Shown here in pieces: positions 41,954 to 49,437 of a stretch of DNA of 64,000 nucleotides (position 1 is the first letter of the stretch; the number at the start of each line of letters is the position of its first letter). Location of the stretch: contig NZ_JBOITL010000039.1 of assembly GCF_050717515.1 (NCBI RefSeq), positions 62,001-126,000 on the forward strand, given 5' to 3'. A program made the position numbers and the translations under genes. Source of the stretch: Clostridium_AD sp050717515. GTDB lineage: Bacteria; Bacillota; Clostridia; Clostridiales; Clostridiaceae. The notes beneath the pieces are model-generated. The model worked only from the letters and a program-made list of their open reading frames with translations, was not told the DNA's origin and made no database searches.

Positions 41954-43399
41954 CTAAAAACTCTCCTTTATTATCTCTGAAACAATTTCTCTTTCATCAA
42001 AATGTATTGTTTTATCTTTCAAAACCTGATAGTCCTCATGGCCTTTTCCTGCAATAACAATTACGTCACCTTTCATAGCAATTTCAATTGCTCTTTTTAT
42101 AGCACTTGTTCTATCCTCTATAATTTCAAACTTCTGGTTTCCAATGCCGGATACTACATCATTAATTATTTGCATTGGGTCTTCAGTTCTTGGATTGTCA
42201 GAAGTTATTATTGATATATCACTAAGTTCGCTACCAATTTTACCCATGATAGCTCTTTTGGTTTTATCTCTGTCTCCACCGCAACCAAAAACACATATAA
42301 GTTTACCTTTTGTAAATTCTCTCACAGTTTTCAATATATTTTCTAGTGCATCAGGTGTATGTGCATAATCTAAAATTATTTCAAACCCCAAGTTATGTTT
42401 ACTTTTAACAATTTCACATCGACCAAGCACTTGTACTTTTTCTAGCCCTAGTTTAATTGCAGATATGTCTATCCCCTCATTTAAACAAACTCCTATACAA
42501 GCAAGAGCATTATATATATTATAATTTCCTGGTATATTTAATTGGATTTCAAAAGAGTTGTCTTTACAATGTAGCGTGAAATTACTTCCCCTTGAATTCA
42601 TTTCTATATTACTAGCCCTAATATCCGCACTAGAATTTAATCCATAGCTAAATTTGCTACTCTTAATTAAATTATAGGCATTGCCGCCATATGTATCATC
42701 AATGTTAATTACAGAGTTTTTGCTATACTTAAATAATAGTAGTTTTGCATTGAAATAATTTTCAAAGGTTTTATGAAAATCTAAATGATCTTGTGTTAAA
42801 TTTGTGAAAATGCTCTCACAAAACTCTATTCCGTATACCCTATCTAAAGTCAAAGAATGAGAAGACACCTCCATAACACAATAATCCACACGTGCCTCTA
42901 CCATTTTTTTGAAAAGTTCATGTAACTCTAGTGATTCTGGAGTAGTTCTTTCCGTATGGATTTTCTCGTCTCCAATAAAATTTGCTATAGTTCCAATAAG
43001 TCCAACTTTATGCCCTTGCTCCTCTAAAATAGCTTTAAGCATAAAGGCTGAAGTTGTTTTTCCATTAGTACCTGTAATTCCTATTATTTTCATCTTGCTA
43101 CTAGGGTTATTATAGTAATTTGATGCACTTAGGGCTAAAGCCTTTCTGCTATCTGCTACTTTAATTACGCTGCAATTTAATTGTTTTGCTATATTCTTCT
43201 CACATACAATAGCAACCGCTCCATTGTTAATTGCATTTTGTATATATTCATGACCATCAACTTTATACCCTTGTACACAGAAAAATAAATCTCCACTTTT
43301 AATTTTTCTTGAATCATATTGAATTTCTTTTATATCTATATCAATATCCCCACTAATTAAATCCAAATTAATATTCTCCATAATTTTTTTAAGTTTCAT
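41954..43399 (-). CDS. murE: UDP-MurNAc-tripeptide synthetase MurE
   Basis: A 481-residue Mur ligase that adds the third residue of the stem peptide, presumably meso-diaminopimelate. Motifs: the ATP loop GITGTNGKTTSAFML near residue 110, the TTPESLELHELF and MEVSSHSLTLDRV blocks, DYAHTPDALENIL, and DNPRTEDP near residue 405, which is the meso-DAP selectivity motif (DNPR). A tandem 18-bp repeat (43415-43493) lies in its leader, just ahead of the ATG and the GGGAG site. dapF in this window agrees with a DAP-type wall. Confidence 0.95.
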   Translation of the reverse strand: MKLKKIMENINLDLISGDIDIDIKEIQYDSRKIKSGDLFFCVQGYKVDGHEYIQNAINNGAVAIVCEKNIAKQLNCSVIKVADSRKALALSASNYYNNPSSKMKIIGITGTNGKTTSAFMLKAILEEQGHKVGLIGTIANFIGDEKIHTERTTPESLELHELFKKMVEARVDYCVMEVSSHSLTLDRVYGIEFCESIFTNLTQDHLDFHKTFENYFNAKLLLFKYSKNSVINIDDTYGGNAYNLIKSSKFSYGLNSSADIRASNIEMNSRGSNFTLHCKDNSFEIQLNIPGNYNIYNALACIGVCLNEGIDISAIKLGLEKVQVLGRCEIVKSKHNLGFEIILDYAHTPDALENILKTVREFTKGKLICVFGCGGDRDKTKRAIMGKIGSELSDISIITSDNPRTEDPMQIINDVVSGIGNQKFEIIEDRTSAIKRAIEIAMKGDVIVIAGKGHEDYQVLKDKTIHFDEREIVSEIIKESF

Positions 43400-43754
43400 A
43401 TTATCACTCCCTTAAGTGTGGTCACTCATAAATGTGTGGTTACTCATAAATGTGTGGTTACTCATAAATGTGTGGTTACTCATAAATGTGTAGTTACAAA
43501 TATAGCATGCTTACAAAAAAATATTTTTCTTATTATTACTAACCTGTTTTGAAAATAGTATACAGAATAAAGAACATTTCATAAAAAAATTACTATAACT
43601 TACAACATGGCAAATCAGACAATTCAAAAATTCTGAATGCCACCTTTTTTTATCATCTTTATGTTACACGAAAAGAAATAACAAGTCAAAGTTGCTCATT
43701 ACTGACTTGTTATTTCTTCTCCTGTTCCTTATATAGTGTTTACACCATATTTAA
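43400..43754 (-). promoter_or_regulatory. murE leader with 18-bp tandem repeat and spoVD 3' hairpin
   Basis: Four and a half copies of an 18-bp unit (on the minus strand AACCACACATTTATGAGT) occupy 43415-43493, ending 16 bp before murE. The array is exact except at its edges. At 43670-43721 a 19-bp near-perfect hairpin (GAAAAGAAATAACAAGTCA with its inverse) follows the spoVD stop and is probably its terminator or 3' stabiliser. The rest is AT-rich without any ORF. Confidence 0.7.
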
Positions 43755-45950
43755 CTAGTCAGCCATAATATCTAAATGTAATGTAATGGTGGTTCCTTTT
43801 TTTACCTCTGCGCCTTCTACGCTTTGTTCCGAGACTATTCCATTGCCAATAAATTCAGCTTTCAAACCAAGACTATTTAACACCTCAGTAGCTTTTTCTG
43901 GACTATTCCCTTTAATATTTGGAACTATTACTGTATTACTATACTCTACTTTTTTATCGGTGTGTAATATAATTTGAGTCCCTTCTTTAACTGTATATCC
44001 AGGTTTTGGAGTCATATCTGTAATAACTTCTCCGCCTGTTGTTATTTTTAGTTTTAAATTACTTTCTCTTAATATTTTTTGAGCCTCGGCTTTTTTAAGA
44101 CCTCTTACCTCAGGCACAATAATATCTCTAAGTAAACTTTTAGAAATTTCCTCATTAGAAGCATCAGATTTTAGTGCTAAGTAATTAAATATATCATTAA
44201 AAGCTTGTTTTGCAACCACTGTTGCAATCTGTCCACCATAATACCAAGATGGGTCTGGTTCATCAATTGAGACCAAAAGTGTTATTTGAGGGTCACTAGC
44301 AGGTGCCATTCCAGCAAATGAAGCAACATATTTCCCTGGTGCATAACCCACCCCTGTGGTATTAATCTTTTGAGCAGTTCCAGTTTTTCCAGCAATATGA
44401 TATCCTGCAATATATGCTTTCTTACCGCCACCATTTTCTACAACCTGTTCTAGGTAAGATCGAAGCTGCTTTGCTATTGATTCATCCATTATTTTTCTTT
44501 CATTATAATTTGAAAATGCTTGGAGAACCGTTTTATTGCCTAAATCATCATAAGCTGCTATCTCTTTCATAACGTGAGGAGTTATTAGTTTTCCTCCATT
44601 TGCAATAGCATTAAAAGCCGTTAAATACTGCACTGAAGATAGAGTATTACCTTGACCAAAGGATGTTACTGCTAAATCAACCGGAGTCATATCTTTAGTT
44701 TTTCTAATTATTCCTAGAGCTTCTCCACTTAAATCAATACCAGTTTTTTTGCCAAATCCAAACAAGTAAATGTACTTGTTTAGTTTTTCTGCACCCAATC
44801 GTTTGCCAAGTTCCATAAATCCAACATTGCAAGAGTTTTTTAAAATATCAACAAAACTTTGAGATCCATGCCCTGTGGTTTTATGACACCTTATTACTTT
44901 ACCGTTAACAATACTGCTACCATTGCAGACAAATCTATCAGTATCCTTAACTACCTTCTCTTCCATAGCCGCTGTAGCGGTAACTACTTTAAAAATAGAT
45001 CCTGGCTCGAAGGTATCGCTTACTGCTCTGTTTCTCCAAGCTTTTTGATTTTCATCAAAGCTTTTAGTAAGGTCCCAAGGTTCATTTGGATTATAGTCTG
45101 GTTTATTAACCATACCTAAAATTTCTCCATTTTTAGGATTCATTGCAATTATAGTAACTGCATTTGCTTTATTATCAATCATAGCCTGCGCCGCTGCTTT
45201 TTCACAAAAATATTGAATCATCTCATCAATAGTAAGCATTACGTCTTTACCATTTATCGGCTTTGTATAATCTGATATTTTATAAGGCAAATCTTCACTT
45301 TTTCTATCAGTTTCAGAAAGGTTTATTCCAGGTACACCAGACAGATATTTATCGTAACGAAGTTCAACTCCTGTTAATCCATTACCATCAGCATTAGTAT
45401 GTCCTAGAACGTTTGCTAAGAAATTATTATTGGGATAGTATCTTTTTGTATCTCCAGTAATTACAATTCCACGGAGCTTACTACTCGCCGAAAAATCAAC
45501 AATTTTATCAGCTATCTCCTTATCTATCCTTCTCTTCAAAATGGCTGCCCCAACAGGTTTTCCCTTTGAATTTTTCTGAGTTAAAATAGATAAAACATTT
45601 TTAGAATCCATTCCAAGTATTTTAGCCAGTTCTGGTGCTATACTCTCCATAGTTAATTTGTTTTTTTCTGTAGTAGATCTTAATGAATTAAGGTCTAAGT
45701 CTACTCTAAAAACATTTGCACTTATAGCTAATTCTTTTTCATTTCTGTCTAAAATCCGTCCTCGTTGTGGTGCAATACGAACGTCACTTGTCCACTGCAA
45801 TATTGCTCTTTCTTTGTACTCCTTTCCTTTAACTATCATTACGTAGCTTAACCTACTAACTAATAGCAAAAACAAAAGAAAAAGTATGAAAAAGACAGTA
45901 AGCATTCTACGTTTAACTAGTACCTTGTCCCTATACTCTCCTTTTGGCAA
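43755..45950 (-). CDS. spoVD: SpoVD/FtsI-type class B penicillin-binding protein
   Basis: A 731-residue transpeptidase. A transmembrane helix (about 16-38) and dimerisation region lead to the catalytic domain with FEPGSIFKVVTA (active Ser near residue 313), KNSCNVGF (SxN motif) and AGKTGTAQK near 525. Two C-terminal PASTA domains follow (about 600-660 and 668-729: IVPEVRGLKKAEAQKIL and VIVPNIKGNSPEKATEVL). PASTA domains distinguish SpoVD/Pbp2b-type proteins. Only one class B PBP is in this cluster, so vegetative (FtsI) or sporulation duty cannot be assigned by position. Confidence 0.93.
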   Translation of the reverse strand: MPKGEYRDKVLVKRRMLTVFFILFLLFLLLVSRLSYVMIVKGKEYKERAILQWTSDVRIAPQRGRILDRNEKELAISANVFRVDLDLNSLRSTTEKNKLTMESIAPELAKILGMDSKNVLSILTQKNSKGKPVGAAILKRRIDKEIADKIVDFSASSKLRGIVITGDTKRYYPNNNFLANVLGHTNADGNGLTGVELRYDKYLSGVPGINLSETDRKSEDLPYKISDYTKPINGKDVMLTIDEMIQYFCEKAAAQAMIDNKANAVTIIAMNPKNGEILGMVNKPDYNPNEPWDLTKSFDENQKAWRNRAVSDTFEPGSIFKVVTATAAMEEKVVKDTDRFVCNGSSIVNGKVIRCHKTTGHGSQSFVDILKNSCNVGFMELGKRLGAEKLNKYIYLFGFGKKTGIDLSGEALGIIRKTKDMTPVDLAVTSFGQGNTLSSVQYLTAFNAIANGGKLITPHVMKEIAAYDDLGNKTVLQAFSNYNERKIMDESIAKQLRSYLEQVVENGGGKKAYIAGYHIAGKTGTAQKINTTGVGYAPGKYVASFAGMAPASDPQITLLVSIDEPDPSWYYGGQIATVVAKQAFNDIFNYLALKSDASNEEISKSLLRDIIVPEVRGLKKAEAQKILRESNLKLKITTGGEVITDMTPKPGYTVKEGTQIILHTDKKVEYSNTVIVPNIKGNSPEKATEVLNSLGLKAEFIGNGIVSEQSVEGAEVKKGTTITLHLDIMAD

Positions 45951-45995
45951 TGTGGTTCCTCCTTACTAATATCTGTGAAAATGAAAATATAAAAG

Positions 45996-46034
<39 letters not shown>

Positions 46035-46041
46035 TGCTATC

Positions 46042-46536
46042 CTAAAACATAAATTTTTTTATCTTATTTACTATTTCGTTACTTACTTTAACTTCTATTT
46101 TTTTCTCTACTGCTAAATTATTTTTGTTCAAATTGCAGTATTGTACATCGCTAATCCGTGGTTTAACCATATGAAGTTTCTCTGTAGCTGTTTTCTCAAT
46201 ATAACTTATATTTCTAAACTTAATTAGTTGTACTTTATAGGCATCATTTTCTTTACTTATTGTTTCTATTTGGGCTCTAGTTTTAGACGTTGCATCCTGA
46301 TAATTATAAATCATACAATATCTAGCAATAATAACAATTCCGATAACAAAACCTATAAGAATATTTGTAAGAACATTCTTTTTATTTTTTATATCCTTTA
46401 GTCTTTTACTTTGGTTTGTCTGTTGTCGTGATTTTTCTAAATCCTCATACTTTCGTTTTCGAGTCTCATGCTCTGGTGATAATACAGTATTCCCATCCAT
46501 TCTAAACTTGTTTTTTTCTACTATCACTTTATTCAC
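46042..46536 (-). CDS. ftsL: FtsL-like division protein
   Basis: A 164-residue bitopic protein. It has a long charged cytoplasmic N-terminus (EHETRKRKYEDLEKSRQQTNQSKR), one transmembrane helix (about 53-72, VLTNILIGFVIGIVIIARY) and a coiled-coil region (SKTRAQIETISKENDAYKVQL). FtsL coils with DivIC/FtsB to recruit FtsW-FtsI. The sequence is weakly conserved, but topology and place between rsmH and spoVD are decisive. The (TAA)12 tract lies just past its stop. Confidence 0.85.
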   Translation of the reverse strand: MNKVIVEKNKFRMDGNTVLSPEHETRKRKYEDLEKSRQQTNQSKRLKDIKNKKNVLTNILIGFVIGIVIIARYCMIYNYQDATSKTRAQIETISKENDAYKVQLIKFRNISYIEKTATEKLHMVKPRISDVQYCNLNKNNLAVEKKIEVKVSNEIVNKIKKFMF

Positions 46537-46554
46537 CCCATCCCTAAATTAGAA

Positions 46555-47487
46555 CTAAATTTTTTGGGCCACTCTTAGTTTTGCACTTCTACTTCTCTTG
46601 TTAATTTCCAATTCTTCTTCTGTTGCCACTATAGGTTTTCTACTTATAAGCTTCACAATTGGCATTTTACCACACACACACATAGGTAACTCTTTTGGAC
46701 ATTTACAAGGATCATGTAATTCTTTAAATTCATTTTTAACAATTCTGTCTTCAAGTGATTGGAAGGTAATAACTGCCATTCTTCCGCCAGGGTGTAGTCT
46801 ATTTACTCCATCTTGTATTGCCTTACTTAATATTTTCAGTTCTCCATTAACTTCAATTCTTATACCCTGAAATGTTCTTTTAGCAGGATGTCCGCCTTCT
46901 CTTTTATACTTAGCTGGAATAGCTGCATCTATAACATTCACTAGTTGTAGCGTAGTATCAATGGATTTTAAAGCTCTTCTATCAACTATAAAATTAGCTA
47001 TCCTTTTAGAAAATTTTTCTTCTCCATAATTTCTTAAAACATCCCCTATTTCCTGCTCACTGTAATTATTCACCACATCATATGCTGACAAATCTTGACT
47101 TCTATCCATTCTCATATCAAGCCTTGCATCTTTCATATAACTAAATCCACGCTCCGCACTATCTAATTGAAAAGAAGACACCCCTAAATCCATAAGAATA
47201 CCATCTACTTTTTCTATTCCCAATTTTTGAAGTATAGCTTCGATATTGTAAAAATTATCATGAACATATGTAACATTATTATATTCTTTAAGGTTTTCCG
47301 CGGCTGCTTTTAATGCATCCACATCTTGATCAATTCCAATTAACTGACCCTTGGGCGATAATCTTTTTAAAATCTCTAATGAATGCCCTGCGCCACCTAA
47401 TGTACAATCAACATAAATTCCATCTTCTTTAATATCTAGTGCATCCAGACACTCATTTAATAAAACTGGTAAATGCTTAAATTCCAT
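46555..47487 (-). CDS. rsmH: 16S rRNA m4C1402 methyltransferase RsmH (MraW)
   Basis: A 310-residue SAM-dependent methyltransferase that methylates N4 of C1402 in 16S rRNA. Visible: HLPVLLNECLDAL at the start, DCTLGGAGHSLEIL for SAM, GIDQDVDALKAAAENLKEY, GILMDLGVSSFQLDSAERGFSYM and RTFQGIRIEVNGEL, with a Cys-rich stretch (CKCPKELPMCVC) near residue 255. It lies between mraZ and ftsL as in nearly all bacteria. Spacing to mraZ is 31 bp. Confidence 0.96.
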   Translation of the reverse strand: MEFKHLPVLLNECLDALDIKEDGIYVDCTLGGAGHSLEILKRLSPKGQLIGIDQDVDALKAAAENLKEYNNVTYVHDNFYNIEAILQKLGIEKVDGILMDLGVSSFQLDSAERGFSYMKDARLDMRMDRSQDLSAYDVVNNYSEQEIGDVLRNYGEEKFSKRIANFIVDRRALKSIDTTLQLVNVIDAAIPAKYKREGGHPAKRTFQGIRIEVNGELKILSKAIQDGVNRLHPGGRMAVITFQSLEDRIVKNEFKELHDPCKCPKELPMCVCGKMPIVKLISRKPIVATEEELEINKRSRSAKLRVAQKI

Positions 47488-47518
47488 AATTTATCTCCTT
47501 TTATATACCTATTTCAAT

Positions 47519-47947
47519 CTATATGCCGAGTTCCATCATTTTTTCTGCTATTTCATCAAAATTCATATCCGAATCATTATATTCATCCCATTTATTTTTA
47601 GCCCATATTTCTATCCTAGTTGATACTCCTATACTTACTATTTCCTTTTCTATTGAAGCATATTCACATAAATTTTGTGGTATTAAAGCTCTTCCTTGCT
47701 TATCTATTGTTATTTCATTAGCACCTGAGAAGAAAAATCTTACAAAGGCTCTTGCATCTTTACTGGTTAATGGAAGTTTTTTTAGCTTGTCCTCCATTAT
47801 TGTCCATTCTGATAATGTGTATATATATAAACAACCATCTAAACCCTTGGTCAATATAAAGTCGCTCCCGAGTCCCTCTCGAAATTTGGTGGGAATGATT
47901 ATTCTGTTTTTGCTATCAATGGCATGTTGATATTCACCAATAAACAT
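47519..47947 (-). CDS. mraZ: Transcriptional regulator MraZ
   Basis: A 142-residue DNA-binding protein with two SpoVT/AbrB-like halves (1-70 and 75-142). Conserved: MFIGEYQHAIDSKNRIIIPTKFRE and ITIDKQGRALIPQNLCEYA, the twin DxKxR... motifs. MraZ is a ring-forming repressor or activator of the dcw promoter. The ATG at 47945-47947 is chosen because GGTGGGGAATAAA precedes it and the length then matches the family; a GTG start 12 bp upstream is also in frame. Four spaced repeats upstream (47976-48013) look like its operator. Confidence 0.95.
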   Translation of the reverse strand: MFIGEYQHAIDSKNRIIIPTKFREGLGSDFILTKGLDGCLYIYTLSEWTIMEDKLKKLPLTSKDARAFVRFFFSGANEITIDKQGRALIPQNLCEYASIEKEIVSIGVSTRIEIWAKNKWDEYNDSDMNFDEIAEKMMELGI

Positions 47948-47975
47948 TTTATTCCCCACCTTATAAATATTTACT

Positions 47976-48013
47976 CCACTTTAATCCACTTTAATCCATT
48001 CTAAACCACTTTT
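47976..48013 (-). promoter_or_regulatory. Predicted MraZ operator: four 10-bp spaced repeats
   Basis: On the minus strand AAAGTGG, AGAATGG, AAAGTGG and AAAGTGG recur every 10 bp, beginning 29 bp upstream of the mraZ ATG. MraZ proteins are known to bind short direct repeats with similar spacing upstream of their own gene (TGGG boxes in E. coli, AAAGTG boxes in Mycoplasma). The array sits in the place expected for autoregulation. Confidence 0.75.
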
Positions 48014-48257
48014 TAATATTATTCTATAGAAAAACGAAAATTCCTTCTTATTTTAAGGAGTTATTATCAATTTTTAATAATAATTAAAATTATTTGTTCT
48101 TTTGGTGGAATGTATTTACTTAAAATACATCTTTATCCTCACTCCATCTTTAATAAAAATTCATTACTATAATTTACTTTCTTGATATGCATTAGAATCT
48201 AGAGTATAATTCATAAGGTGTTAATAATTTAAGAGTAAGAAAGGAATGTACATATAT

Positions 48258-49355
48258 ATGAAGCTAGGAATTGTAGGTTTACCAAATGTAGGGAAGAGCA
48301 CATTATTTAATGCAATAACAAAAGCAGGGGCAGAATCTGCTAATTACCCATTTTGTACTATAGAACCAAATGTAGGAGTTGTTAGTGTTCGTGACAAAAG
48401 ATTAGATGTGCTAAAAGCTCTTTATAATAGTAAGAAGGTAATTCATACCGCAATTGAATTTTACGATATAGCAGGTCTTGTAAAAGGAGCCAGCAAAGGA
48501 GAAGGCCTAGGTAATAAGTTTTTATCTCACATCAGAGAAGTAGAATCTATAGTTCATGTAGTAAGATGCTTTAAAGATGACAATATCATTCACGTAGATG
48601 GAAGCGTTGATCCACTGCGAGATATAGATACTATTAATTTAGAACTTATTTTTTCTGATCTTGACGTTTTGGAGCGAAGAATGGAAAAGTCAGTAAAACT
48701 AGTTCGTTCTGGTGACAAAACAGCAAAAACAGAATATGAACTTATGGAAAGAGTAAAAAACCACCTTGAAGCAAACCTTCCAGTAAGAACACTTACATTT
48801 ACTGAGGAAGAATTTATTTTTGTAAATAGCCTTTTCCTAATTACTTCAAAACCAGTATTATATGCTGCAAACATTAGTGAGGATGATTTAGTGTCCGGTA
48901 ATCTAGATAATGATATGGTCAAAAAAGTTAAAGAATTTGCTGCAAATGAGAATTCAGAAGTAATTATAGTTTGCGCAAGACTGGAAGAAGAACTTTCCAC
49001 TCTTGAGGATGACGAAAAAATGGAACTTCTAAGTGAATATGGCCTTGATGAATCAGGCCTAGATAAACTTATCCACGCAAGTTATAAGCTACTAGGTTTA
49101 ATGAGCTATCTAACTGCAGGCCCTCAAGAAATTAGAGCATGGACTATAAACAATGGAACTAAAGCTCCCGCTGCGGCCGGAAAAATTCATTCTGATATTG
49201 AAAGAGGCTTTATAAGAGCAGAAATAGTTTCCTATGACAAATTAGTTGAATGTGGCTCGGAAGCCGCTGCTAAGGAAAAAGGACTATTTAGACTTGAAGG
49301 AAAAGAGTATATTATGCAAGATGGCGATGTAGTTAACTTCAGATTTAACGTTTAA
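48258..49355 (+). CDS. ychF: Redox-sensitive GTPase/ATPase YchF (OLA1)
   Basis: A 365-residue Obg-related P-loop protein that hydrolyses ATP rather than GTP and associates with ribosomes. G1 is GLPNVGKSTLFNAITKAGAESANYPFCTIEPN at the start, G3 is YDIAGLVKGASKGEGLGNKFLSHIRE, G4 is replaced by the variant ANISEDD (not NKxD), and a C-terminal TGS-like domain ends HSDIERGFIRAEIVSYDKL...GKEYIMQDGDVVNFRFNV. The start ATG at 48258 gives MKLGIVGLPN; one 12 bases upstream adds four residues. It is a free-standing plus-strand gene facing mraZ. Confidence 0.95.
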   Translation: MKLGIVGLPNVGKSTLFNAITKAGAESANYPFCTIEPNVGVVSVRDKRLDVLKALYNSKKVIHTAIEFYDIAGLVKGASKGEGLGNKFLSHIREVESIVHVVRCFKDDNIIHVDGSVDPLRDIDTINLELIFSDLDVLERRMEKSVKLVRSGDKTAKTEYELMERVKNHLEANLPVRTLTFTEEEFIFVNSLFLITSKPVLYAANISEDDLVSGNLDNDMVKKVKEFAANENSEVIIVCARLEEELSTLEDDEKMELLSEYGLDESGLDKLIHASYKLLGLMSYLTAGPQEIRAWTINNGTKAPAAAGKIHSDIERGFIRAEIVSYDKLVECGSEAAAKEKGLFRLEGKEYIMQDGDVVNFRFNV

Positions 49356-49361
49356 AATATG

Positions 49362-49405
49362 AAAAAACAGGACTGATATTTAAAATATATCAGTCCTGTT
49401 TTTTT
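49362..49405 (+). terminator. Bidirectional terminator between ychF and the Lon-like gene
   Basis: The 14-bp stem AACAGGACTGATAT (49366-49379) and inverse arm (49387-49400) are flanked by T and A runs on either side. It can stop both the ychF transcript and the convergent minus-strand unit. Confidence 0.9.
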
Positions 49406-49437
49406 AATAGCGTTCAATCATCTCCTGGGTCGTTAAA

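Noticed and set aside
43415..43493. CRISPR-like array in the murE leader
   Set aside because: Units are directly contiguous at 18 bp with no spacers, so it is a minisatellite.
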